Below the pieces are notes generated by a model. The model ran no database searches. It worked only from the letters and a program-made list of their open reading frames with translations, and was not told the DNA's origin. The translations under genes were made by a program, and so were the position numbers. Positions 1-10,191 of a stretch of 64,000 nt of DNA are shown here, one piece after another (position 1 is the first letter of the stretch; the number at the start of each line of letters is the position of its first letter). Source of the DNA: Amborella trichopoda (lineage: Eukaryota > Streptophyta > Magnoliopsida > Amborellales > Amborellaceae); assembly GCF_000471905.2 (NCBI RefSeq), contig NW_006499997.1:2264413-2328412 (forward strand), in the 5' to 3' direction.

Positions 1-68
1 CCTTTCGTCTCCCTCACTGTTAAAAGCTTTTACTTAAGATAAAACGGTGAAAAATGGGGTTTACCCCC

Positions 69-76
69 TTATATAG
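69..76 (-). promoter_or_regulatory. Conserved antisense TATA box (copy 1)
   Basis: On the minus strand the sequence reads ctatataagggggtaaaccc. The same motif occurs in the second copy at 20183-20190, in the same order relative to the repeats. It faces left, towards where the antisense gene of this copy would lie outside the window. Its function as a promoter is inferred from motif, orientation and conservation. Confidence 0.45.
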
Positions 77-904
77 AAGACACTTCCCCGAAGTGCCCCT
101 CACAAAGCGGGAATACTAAATAGGTCCCTAAAGGCCAAACGACAATGGGTCGAACCGGGTCGGGCTCAAACACAAGGCCAGAACAGAGGCTTACCTCCAC
201 CTGTGCAACACCAAGCATCAACCTTCAGATTGGCCGGACTAGGTCGGGCTCAGCCCCTAGACCCGAACAGAGGCTTACCATCATCAGTGCAATCTCGAGC
301 ATCAAACGGCAATGAACCAGGGTCAGGCCAAGCCCAAGCCTGAGGCTTGAACTCAGATCAACGCCGCTCGCAGCTAACGATGCATGTGAAAGCTCGTGAC
401 TAATGCCATACGTGAAACTCCTTGACGAATGCTGCTTGTGACTAACGTCATGAGTACCAACATCACGCGCCAAGGAATGCTCAACGTCGTTCGCACAACT
501 GGTGACTCGATGCTAGTATCGCACATGTCTAAATCTGGTCACTGCCGTGAGTGTTCTACCATCATTCCCAGTAGTAGTTACACTAGTGCCACAGCTCATC
601 ATCGCCAATGGAGTTAGGTGTATGCCAAAAAGGTCATGCTTACCCCTGCAGTTTTCAATGGGTCAGTCTCGCACCAAGCTATCTTATCCCCAGGGAGTCG
701 GGTTACCTTCCATAAGCCTATTCCTCATGGAGTTTCATCTTTCACCTTAAGAAGCCATACTTGCCCCTAACCCCCAGCGCCACTTCCGTTTGCCACTCCT
801 CATCTGGTCGTCATCTTTGTCTAAGCCCTCTGCTTGTGTATCCCCAGGGAGTCGGATTGTCATCCATACTTCTATTCCCCATGAAGCTTCACCTATATGG
901 AGAC

Positions 905-1370
905 CCACAACCATGGTCCGTGGTGCATGACCCTAAACTGCACAGCCTTGGTCTAAGTGCACCACCCTAAATTGCATGGTCTAAACTATACGACCTTAAC
1001 TGTAGCGAAGGTCTAGTTGCACGGCCTTAAACTGCATGATCCTGGCTTCATGACTCTAAACTGCACAACCACGGTCCAAGCTATGTGACCTTAAACTGTA
1101 GTGCACGTCCTGACTGCATGATGTTAAAAGACTTAGCACCTTGGTCCAAACTACATGACCTTAAATTGTAGCGACGGCTCAAACTATATGACATTAAACT
1201 GTAATGAAAGTCTAGTTGCATGACCTCAAACTGTACGGTCCTAGTTGCATGACCTCAAACTGTACGGTCCTAGTTGCATGACTCTAAACTGCATAACCAT
1301 GGTCCAAGCTATATGTCCCTAAACTATAGTGCACGCCCTAGCCGTATGAATATAAACTTCTTTGCACAGG
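905..1370. repeat. Satellite-like tandem repeats, ~30-35 bp units (copy 1)
   Basis: Units contain the core gaccttaaactg followed by catggtcc or agcggaggtctagttgca variants. Around 1207-1280 a 31-bp unit (tagttgcatgacctcaaactg...) is repeated almost exactly, which points to recent slippage or unequal exchange. The same family is expanded at 20930-21570 and 39127-40560, always between the antisense promoter and the 3' LTR. Confidence 0.85.
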
Positions 1371-4298
1371 TCCCAGAGGCATGACCTTAAACTTAAACTC
1401 GCCCACACACACGTGCACACACCCTTTACATGCATCTTCACGCACGTCTTCCCTAATCGACCTATTCTTGTGCGCACATCACCTTCATCAACCCCTCAGA
1501 AAATCCATCTTCTTTCATTACCATTCATCATTGCCCAGTGAGCCTCACCCATGCTCACAAAACGGTGAGCCGTCCTGCCATCCATACTCACTGTCAGGTA
1601 GTGGATCACCAATTTCCACCTTACATCCATACATCATCCATCTTTCGCAAGCAGCACTCATGTCATCTCCCCAAAGTGAGTCAAACCACCACCATACTCA
1701 CTCTGTGGCCTCCACAAGACTATCATCCATCCTCACCATGGTCCAGTTGTATGACCTTAAACTGTAGTACACGTCTTGACCGCATGATGTTAAAAGGCTT
1801 CGCACAAGTTCTGAAGGCATGACCCTAAACACGCATTCACAAAAACGAATAACAGGCACGGTGTATACCTGAACAAGGGAACGCCGGACAGGCATGGTCA
1901 CAAAGCCATGAGTAAAAGAGTTCCGTAAAATAAAAACCTGGGCACGGTAAAAACCTCGAAAGGGCACTATGAGCAAAAATGGAAGAAAAGGGTGGACATG
2001 GCCGAAAGGTCATGAGTAAAAGAGCCCCAAATTAAAAGGAAGTTGGTGAAAACTATCTCTACGGCGCTATTTCTCAGTCCAAGTGAAAACCCGCAAAGGG
2101 CACTCAACACTCGCCTCTATTGGTGGCTTCAGCCCACATTCTAAAAAGAAAAATCCCTGGTGTCAAAATACCAAGACCCAAGAATATGAGCTTCAAGGAA
2201 ATATTTTGACAGCTTGAGTCCATTTACAAAATGAAATCGAAGGACAGAAGACTTACCAAGAAGGCAAGACAAGTCTCATGAAGAAGAGCACCATTCTCAA
2301 GAGGTCGCTAACGCACTCCAAGATGCTGCAAGGGCCTTAAGAAAGCCAAGTCAGCCAGACCATGCACCTGTTACGCAACAACATAATTGAGCCCTCAGGA
2401 GATACCTAGGATAAAGAACAGAGGTATCCTGATTCTTGAAACTGCTAGCAATAAGCAGGGGTTATACCCAAACCCGGTCACCTCGATAAATTGAGGTACT
2501 TTACCCACCAAGGACATTTTAGTGCACAACACAGACGGACGCCAACAAAAAGCCCTTCACCAGACCATCCAAAACCAACAAAAAAACAAAAAAACCCAGA
2601 CCAAATGGGAAGAAGAGCCCTAAAGCATGCCATTTGGCCGCTAGATAGGCCCGATTCTGACCAACGAGATTCATACAAAATCCTCTGCTATCAGAATCAC
2701 AAAAAGTCCCTTGAGGGTGAGAACTTCAACAGGATCCCTCAAATGTCTCTTTTCCCCTAAATTCTCCACGGATGGACCTGTGAACAATGCATCCAAACGT
2801 CTAAGCATCCTAGTTATAGCATTGTGTGGATCTCCTCAACGTTGACGTGGTCCTGTGGCTAGGAAGAAAAAAGTAATAAAGCCGAAGGAAATTTTTCAAA
2901 TGTTGTCCTTCTTGCTTCTCTCGAAGCACAACATTCAGTGGGGCAAGCTGTTTGAAGACATTTTTCAGCACCTTGGGTCCCCGAGGTAGAATAAAAAGAG
3001 CAGCCTATCAATAAAGCCTGAATTATAGTGGAATTCTAGACAATCTCATAATTTCCCTAGAACAAGTTAAAATATTCATAAAGACTTGAAAAGGCAACCT
3101 GCTAAGTTTCGTCGCAATCCAACATGTCTAAGGTAGTGTAGACAAAGCAACAATTTCGAAAAAATCAATCTCTAAGACCCTGAAATGGACCCTGTAACTA
3201 GAACATTATTTTTCAGTGTGTCAAATTGTTGTTGAACTACCGTCATTGGATCCGTCATGGTCGAAAAGCCCTATGCGTCGAGTTTTGGCTTATTCACGTG
3301 CTCCAAGACAAAGTTATGGGGAAAAGATCGAAAAAGGGTAGGCTGCACACTATTCCCGTGCACCCTCCCTGCACCAAATCACCATTAATGGTGACTGTTT
3401 CTATAATCACAAGTTGTGACTTTCGGGAGACATATCTCACTCGTCCCAACTCGAATCGCGCTCAAATTTTGTGAGCACGTTCGTCTCGTCAAAACGAGAA
3501 TTTTGATATGTAGCGTAGCCTATGATGACGACCGAGCAGGGAGAAAAGCTAGAGAGAAATCAATGATTCGTGAAGGAAATTGCAGGAAATTCAACACCGA
3601 CACGTCCTGCTCAAGCGGCCATATCACGGCACTCGAGCATTGGATTGACACGAGACCAATTCCATCACGTGCATAAGGTCCAAGGCTACCATTGGTCTGA
3701 ACCCCATGCATGATGAACAGTTGGATTTCATGCGTGAATCCGATAAAGTTGTTGTAAATTCCAACCGCAGAAATTTAGATTTTGGCCAAAACCCAAGACT
3801 GCAAAATATTCTTTCGGGTACGAAATCGAGCTGCGTTTGTTGTCACGTGATCGTGACGGCATGCTCAGTGCAATACAAAAAAGAAATCATGGAAAAACAT
3901 CAATAAAAAAGCACACTATCTATCCAAAGTTTTTAAGATTCACATGAATTTCAAGTCGCATGATCGTGGCTTAAAAATACGCTATGTGGCTCGAATTTGG
4001 TATCAAATCGATAGCCATGACGAGCTCTACAAGAAAGCAATCATCATTTTGTCAAATGGGTACTAGAACAACCCCAGATCATCTATGAAGCTCACGCACG
4101 TTTTAAGGTAGCAGCAAGGACTGTTTTCAAATTCCATGTATTGTTAGGCATGAGCAAAACAGTCATTTTGCACCAATTTTTAGATTTTATTTTAATTCAA
4201 ATAAATTGTAATTATCATCAATTAGGATAGGTTTTTGACATCCACCCATCTTTAAGGCCCAATTCAATAAATACATGTTAAACCTAATTGCAAAAGGC

Positions 4299-6343
4299 CC
4301 CTCAAACTTTCAATTCATCAATAAAGTTTGAGTTTTTACATTGAGTTGGATAGGCATGTCTTGGTGAGAGAGAGAGAGAGGAGAGAGAAAAAAGTCCAAT
4401 ACCCCTCAATGAAGGTAACCTCGCTCCTCTTTTATCTCTCCTCTTTCTTTCTTTCTCTCTCTTCTTCCTTTTTTCGCTCCTCTTTCTCTCTATCCTCTTT
4501 TTTTTCTCTCTCTTCCTCTTCTTTTCTCTATCTCTCTCATCTCCATCTCAAACAAACACGGTAGTAACCATTATCGTGCATGTTTCTCTCTTTCTTTCTC
4601 TTCTTATTCTTTCCTCCTTTCTCTCTACTTTCTTTCTTTTACTATTCCCCCTCTTTTCTTAATCTTCTCCTTCCTTTTCTCTCTACTTTCCTTTCCTCTT
4701 TCTCTTCCCTAAACCCTCTTTCTTCCTCTTTGTCTTTCTTTCTCTCACCCTGTTATTTCTTTTCTCTCTCTTCTCCAATCATGCATGGTGATGCTCATCA
4801 CCGGGCATGACATCCACGGACACTGAACCGGGCCCTCCCCCTAATGGAGGGTCAGGTCATGTCTGAGTCCCTTACGACATGAGCAACGATGCCTAGCGCC
4901 ACGTATATCTTTCCCTTTTGGGTTCATGTATCTCCCTCTTGACATGGACAGTGGAAACCCATCGTCGTCCATGTTCTTTCTCTCTCCACTTTCCTCTATC
5001 ATGGGCAACAAAACCCCATCATCGTCCATGTTATTTCTCTCTCCTCTTTCCTTTGTCATGAGCGACGAAAACTCATCGATGTCCATGTTTTTTTTCTCTC
5101 CTCTTTCCTCTGTCATGGGCGATGGAAAGTCATCACCGTCTATGTTTTTTCTCTCTCCTCTTTCCTCTATCATGGATGGTAAAAACCCATTGCCATTCAT
5201 ATTTTCTTCTTCTCTCTCTCCTTTCATGAGCGATAGAACCCCATTGTATCCATGCTTCCTTCTCTCTTCTCTTTCCTCTATCATGGATGGCAGAAGTTCA
5301 TTGTTGTCCATGCTTCCATCCTCCTTCTCTCTCCTTTGTCATGGATGGCGGAAGCTCATCGTCGTCCATGCTCCCTTCTCTCTTATTTTCGTCTCACATT
5401 TCTTCTTTCTCTCTCTTCTCTTCTCTCTCCTTGCTCTCCCTTTCCTTCTCTCACTCACTTCTTCTCTCTCCCCTTTCCTGTTGTCTCTCCTTTCTTTTCT
5501 TCTCTACCTTCTCTCCCTTTTCTCTTTTCTCTTCACATTCCTCTCTTCTATTTTCGTCTCTCTTCTTCTCTTCCCTTTCCTTTCTCTTCTATCTCTTCTC
5601 TTTCTTTTCTTCTCCTTTCCTTCACTTTTCTTCTATCTCTTTTCTTCTCTCTCTCTTTTTCTCTCTGCTTTTCCTATCACTCCTTTTTCTCTTTCTTTTT
5701 TCTTCTTCCTCTCTCATTTGATCAAGGGACAAGTCTAGCACTGTCACGGTAGTCTCGTCATCAAGCAGTATTATAGTCATATCGGTCTAAGTTATCGTGC
5801 CCGTCTTGCTGTCATGTCGAACTCATTGTTGTGTCACGCTAGTTGGTGTTGGTGTTCTGTCATCTAGTATTGTCGCCATTCCAATCCACGTTATCGTGCC
5901 CATCTTACTACCACGTTAGGTCAATCATCATATCAATCTAGCCACTGTGTAGTAAGACGGGCACGATAACGCGAACTGGTGAATTCATCCAAAGACAAGG
6001 TGGGGTCCCTTAGCCCACTTATCATGTAAAATTAACCATGTGTATGTGATCGCAGAAACAGGAGACTATAGGCCAAGGGAGGCGATTTCGAACTAGTTAT
6101 ATGACTGGGGGTTTTCCTACATGATCTAAGAGGGCGCCCATGGGAGCTAGCCTGAGTGAGCCACGGACCCAAGTGAGGTGTGTCCCGCCTCACAATAAAT
6201 TCCTCTCTCAATTGTTGGTATACCTGCCCTTGCTCTTGAGTAAGGTTCCCGAGAGAGTGACCTCAAGTCTCGAGTTCCCTTTGAAACCCGAGACATGTGT
6301 CACCAGATCATCCAGATCCAGGGGTGAGATCCAGGCACCTAAC
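4299..6343 (+). repeat. First R-U5 unit of the LTR
   Basis: It begins just past the predicted start of transcription and contains gagagagagaggagagag, a splice-donor-like atgaaggtaac segment and long CT tracts. A hairpin array occupies 4925-5375, followed by the cagtattatagtcatatcgg and aaaggtggggtccc blocks and an LTR-end-like ggcacctaacaa. The order is the same as in 6344-9158 and 24589-27549. It has 8 hairpin units, against 13 in each of the other two. Confidence 0.7.
4925..5375 (+). repeat. Hairpin-pyrimidine tandem array 1 (about 8 units)
   Basis: Units of ~50-60 bp consist of a potential stem (catggacg / cgtccatg or a variant, loop ~12-16 nt) followed by a CT-rich spacer. Several units keep pairing through G-U wobble, for example catggatgg facing ccattcat. 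Open frames across the array encode repeats of Ser/Leu/Phe with HGWRKLIVVH-type segments; I treat these as by-products rather than proteins. Confidence 0.75.
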
Positions 6344-7249
6344 AACCTTCATTCTGATTAATAAAAATTGAGAGTTTGCTTTACGATTGGGGGTCATGTC
6401 TAAGAGAGAGAGAGAGAGAGGAGAGAGAAGAAAATTATGGTACCCCTCGATGAAGGTAACTTTCTCTCCTCTTCACTTCTCTCTCCTCTTCTTTCTTTCT
6501 ATCTCTTCTTTCCTTCTCTGTCTCTCTCCTCTCTCTCCAAACACGTATGATAGTGACCAACGTTGCGTGTCTCTCTCTTTCTTTCTCTTTCTTTTTTTTC
6601 TTCTTTGTGTCTCTCTTCTCTCTCCAAACACCTACAGCAGTGACCATCACCGTGTGTGTCTCTCTTTATTTTTTTCCCTCTCTTCTTTTGTCTTTTTCTT
6701 TCTTCCTCTTTCTACCTCTGTCTTCACTCTCAACATAAACGGTAGTAGGCACTATCATGCATGTCTCTCTTCCTCTAATTTCCTCTTTTCTCTTTGTTCT
6801 CTTTCCTCTCTCATCCCCTCTCTTTCTTAATCTTCTGCTTTCCTTTTCTCTCTACTATCCCTTCATCTTCCTTTTTCTCTCTTTTCTATCTCTCTTTGTA
6901 CTTTCTTTCTCATCTCTGTCTTTCTTTCTCTCTTTATTCTTTCCTTTCTCTCCCTTCTCCAATCATGCACGACGATGCCCATCGCCGAGCGTGACGTCCA
7001 CCTTCTCTTCTAATCTTTGGAACATGTACAGTGAGTCGGGCCTTAACCCGAGTGGCGGGCGAGGCCGCTGTCTATTCCTTCTCCCTCCTATCGTGAACGG
7101 CAATGCCCATCACCACGCATGACATTTCTTCCCCTATTCTCTGACAAGGACATTGACTTGGCCCCTTTCCCAAGTGGCTGGTTAGGTCATGTCCGAGTCA
7201 TTTCGGACACACATGACAATGCCTATCGTCGTGCATATCTTTCCTTCTC

Positions 7250-7965
7250 TCTCTTTTGACTCTCTCTCTCTTATCATAGATGGCAAAACTTATCACCATC
7301 CATGTTTTCTCTTTCCTTCTTTCTCTCGTCACGGATGATGGAGTCTATCGCTGTCCATGTTCTCTTTTTCTCTCACTCTCATCATGAACGATGAAGTCTA
7401 TCGTCGTCCATGTTCTCTCTCTCTCTCTCTCTCGTCATGGATGGTGAAACCTAGCATTATCCATGTTCTCTCTTTCTCTCTCTCCTGTCATGAACAATGA
7501 GACCTAAAGTCATCCATGTTCTCTCTTCCTCTCTCTCCTATCATGGACAGCGGGACCTAATGCCATCCCTGTTCTCTCTTTCTCTCTCTCCTGTCATGGA
7601 CGACAGGACCTAACATTGTTCATGTTTTCACTTCCACTCTCTTGTCATGGACGGCGGAACCTATCGACGTCCATGTTCTCTCTTTCTCTCTCTTTTATCA
7701 TGAACGGCAGAGCCTATCACTATCCATGTTCTCTCTTTCTCTCTCTTCTGTCATGTACGGCGGAACCTATCATCGTCCATGTTTCTTCTTCTCTTCCCTA
7801 TTTCTTTCTCTTTTAGCATGGACAGTGGAACCCTATCGCAGTCCATGTTTCTTCATCCCTCTCTCTCTCTTCTTCATCATGAACGATAGAACCCATCGTC
7901 GTCCGTGCTTCCTCCCCTTTCTCTCTCATCTGTCATGGACGGCAGAACCCCATCATCGTCCATGT
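7250..7965 (+). repeat. Hairpin-pyrimidine tandem array 2 (about 13 units)
   Basis: Thirteen units carry the pattern tcatggacggcggaacctat followed by cgtcgtccatg and a ctctctttctctctc spacer. The outer 8 bp of each unit can pair. Units differ from one another at many positions, yet most keep the terminal catg...catg pairing. Farther upstream (6965-7122) two related palindromes have gatgcccatc as the loop. Confidence 0.8.
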
Positions 7966-7969
7966 TTCT

Positions 7970-8590
7970 CTTCTTTCTTATCTCTCTTTTCTTTCTTCTC
8001 ATCTCTTTTTTTTCTCTTTTCTTTCTTCTCTCTTCTCTCTTCTTTCTTCTCTCTTCTTTCTCTCTTCTTTCTTTCTCTCTCTTCTTCTCACTCTCTCTTC
8101 TTTCTTCTCCTTTCTCTCGCTTCTTCCTTCTCTCTTCTTTCTCTCTCTTCTTTCTTTCTCTCTCTTCTTCTCACTCTCTTTTCTTTCTTCTCCTTTCTCT
8201 CTCTTTTTTCTTCTCTCTTCTTCCTTCTCTCTCCTTTCCCTTCTTTCCTACTTCTCTTTTTTTCTACTCTTCTTCTTTCTTCTCTCTTCTCTCCTTTGTT
8301 CCTATCTTCCTTTCTTCTTCTCTCTCCTCTAATATTTTATTCTATTTTTCTCCTTTTCTTCTCTCTTCTCTCCTCTTCTACTCTCTTCTTCTCTTCTTCT
8401 TCTCTCTCTTATGTCTTCTCTCTTAATCTCTTATCTTTTTCTCTCTCTTCTCTTCTCTCCTTTTCTTATTCTTTCTCTTTCTTTCTTCTCTCTTATCACT
8501 TCTTCCTTTCTCCTCTCTTTTCTTCTCCTTCTCTCTTTTTTTGTTCTCTCTTCTCCCTCTCTCTCTTCTTTCTTCTCCCTCCTCGTTTGA
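7970..8590 (+). repeat. Pyrimidine-only low-complexity tract
   Basis: About 600 bp of nearly pure C/T on the plus strand (ttctctcttctttctt and similar). It ends at a cgtttgaccaaaggaggctaag block shared with 26815. The long frames in it have only Ser, Leu, Phe and Pro, or Arg, Glu and Lys in reverse. No gene is supported. Confidence 0.9.
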
Positions 8591-9161
8591 CCAAAGGAGG
8601 CTAAGTCTAGCGTTATTATGGTAGTCTCATCATCGAGCAATATTACTGTCATGCTGGTCCTAGTTACTGTGCCCATCTTGTCAAATTTCTCTTTCTTCTC
8701 TTATATTCCCTCTATTCTATTTTTCCCTTCTCCTCTTATCACCCTCATCTTCATCTCATTCCTTCCCTTTCTTGCTTCGAAAGTGCACACCTGTGTGCCT
8801 TCTCCCAAAGAAAAGGTGGGGTCCCTCGGCCCACTTGTCTTGAAAATTAATCATGTGTGTCATTGTATAAACAGGAGAGTACAGGTCAATGGAGAAGATT
8901 TTGAACCAGTTGAAGGACTGGGGGGTTTCCTGCGTGATCCAAGAGGATGCCCATGGGAGTTATTCCGAGTGAGTCACGGACCAAGGTGAGGTGTGTCCCG
9001 CCTCACACCAAATCCCTCTCTCACCGATTGGTGTACCTGCCCTTATTTCTTAACAAAGTTCTCGAGAGAGAGATCTCAAGTCCCGGTTTCTCCTTGAAAC
9101 CCAAGACACGTGCCACCAAGTCATCTCGACCCAGGGGTGAGATCGAGGCATCTAACCAGCT

Positions 9162-9178
9162 TGGCAACTCCACTGGGG
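9162..9178 (+). other. Primer binding site (tRNA-Arg type)
   Basis: TGGCAACTCCACTGGGG begins three bases after the LTR end CA. It closely resembles the TGGCGACTCYGCTGGGG site known from Ogre/Tat retrotransposons, which is complementary to the 3' end of tRNA-Arg. The two changes (G to A) are typical of methylation decay. The site fixes the LTR end, the element strand and its family. Confidence 0.8.
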
Positions 9179-9179
9179 A

Positions 9180-10191
9180 CTTACTACCCCTTTGTTGGAT
9201 CGACCTTGTTTGGCTAGTCTCTCCTTTGTTTTTCTGCATTTCACACACATGGCTTCTGGGTTTCTTAACTCATTTATCCGAATCGGGAATTTTCTCATCC
9301 CCCCATTTGCGAGCATCCCTCGAGAACAAGTCTCCAACTTTCCTTCTGAGAAAAGACCCAGTGTCTAGCTCTCAGGTCTTGACCTGGATTGACGTGAGAA
9401 GGGACTTAAAGCTCCTTAACTCCCCATCTCCTAGCTTTGGTGGAACTCCCACCAAAGCACTCTGCATCCATAGCACATCTGCTGCCACTCACAGCATGCA
9501 CCCCATCACTAGCAAGACACTTGTCGGTCGTATTGCCGAGGTACACCTAAAGGCTACCCAATCCCTTTTTGTAAAAGGCAAGGAAGTTGTCATTGCTCCT
9601 ATGGGTCGCCACATGGCTACCCCCCAAATTTCTCCACCACTTCGAGTATCTATGTTCAGAGACTCAACACATCGAGGAGGAGACCCTGGAGCCTCCACCT
9701 CTCGCACACACATTAAGCTTCGTGGGTCATCCACGCGAGCCACACCTCGAGGCCACCCTCGTATTGCCTCAAGTCGACATCTAAGATCAAGCCTCCTCAG
9801 GGCAAGCCCTGTACACGTCATGCATGTGCATCCCATCGCTCGGAGCAACGTAGTCACTGTGCCAACCCAAGTACACGGAAGATGACCCCCTCATCCTCCT
9901 TCTCAACACACACTAGTGCACCCTGTAAGGGGCAGGCTTCCACCTGTTCCCTTACAAACACCTGCTCGCAGCTCTCGGCCTCCTAAGGATAGACAACTAC
10001 TTCAAGCCTGGGCTGACCCTCAAGTCACCTTTGATCCCTCTTCAAGGGGCGCACATGCGTTGCCTTCATGAACCACTCCTCGCTCTCGACTCAGGCACCA
10101 TCATGAGGCAATCCTTCCCTTGCCTGCCCCTTCTCTTTCAAGCAAGCACCTCTAGCCCTGGTACTCAAAGACCTTCCCCAATAGTACCATC
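9180..10191 (+). other. Leader region of element A between primer binding site and gag
   Basis: It matches the region 30394-31040 of element C, with shared segments such as aaaggcaag and ccacttcga followed by gccacacctcg. Open frames are broken and differ between copies, so I see no supported protein. It may hold the packaging signal and untranslated leader usual in this position. C lacks the first ~340 bp of it. Confidence 0.6.

Larger units (their letters stand above)
1..2948 (+). mobile_element. 3' internal region of an upstream Tat-type retrotransposon copy (element A array)
   Basis: This stretch repeats, with many substitutions, the order seen at about 20100-23250. It has an antisense TATA segment, a run of ~30-bp repeats with CGTGACTAATG-like cores, satellite-like repeats with the core gaccttaaactg, then a conserved block (about 1750-2110) with ccatgagtaaaagagttccgt-like and gaaaacccgcaaaggg motifs. 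It ends in the tract cagtggggcaagc, directly before the LTR start TGTTTGAAGA. Internal 3' sequence left of an LTR that is itself followed by a primer binding site means that LTR is shared by two element copies. No protein-coding gene is supported here; the short open frames are unrelated between copies. Confidence 0.75.
2949..9158 (+). mobile_element. Long terminal repeat of element A, enlarged by a duplicated R-U5
   Basis: The left end is TGTTTGAAGACATTTTTC after a G-rich tract (cagtggggcaagc). The right end is ggcatctaacCA, two bases before a primer binding site. U3 is about 2949-4298 and matches the U3 of the LTR at 23251 in length and order. A degraded TATA segment (aataaatac) lies near 4267. 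Downstream, an R-U5-like block runs 4299-6343 and a second one 6344-9158. Each starts near a cctcaaac/ccttcat segment and ends with a ggtggggtcccttggcccac block and a ggcayctaac end. R-U5 is very pyrimidine-rich. The 6.2-kb length is unusually large for an LTR. Confidence 0.8.
6344..9158 (+). repeat. Second R-U5 unit of the LTR
   Basis: It starts with ccttcattctgattaataaaaa, directly after the LTR-end-like sequence of the first unit. In the LTR at 23251 the matching sequence ccttcatactacttaataaa lies about 30 bp below the TATA box. The unit repeats the full R-U5 order and ends in the true LTR end before the primer binding site. Confidence 0.7.

Noticed and set aside
905..1370. Possible CRISPR-like array because of regular ~30-bp repeats
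   Set aside because: There are no unique spacers between units, units are directly adjacent and diverged, the genome is a plant, and the array is part of a retrotransposon.
2949..2960. First idea that the LTRs span about 19200-27549 and 37600-45184 (7-8 kb)
   Set aside because: The target duplication of element C shows that its LTR starts at TGTTGGAAGG, which places the LTR start at 42697 and, by homology, at 23251 and 2949. The repeats to the left are internal 3' sequence.
7642..8604. 320-residue plus-strand frame rich in Ser/Leu/Phe, and similar frames at 4926-5738, 24624-25253 and 26115-26855
   Set aside because: They lie in nearly pure pyrimidine DNA, where stop codons are rare by chance. 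Two or three frames are open at once, composition is extreme, and the frames cross hairpin repeats. No domain or conserved start is shared between copies.
8947..9885. 312-residue frame that crosses the LTR end, primer binding site and leader
   Set aside because: It begins inside U5 and runs over the primer binding site, and the matching leader of element C does not keep the frame. It is probably chance openness.
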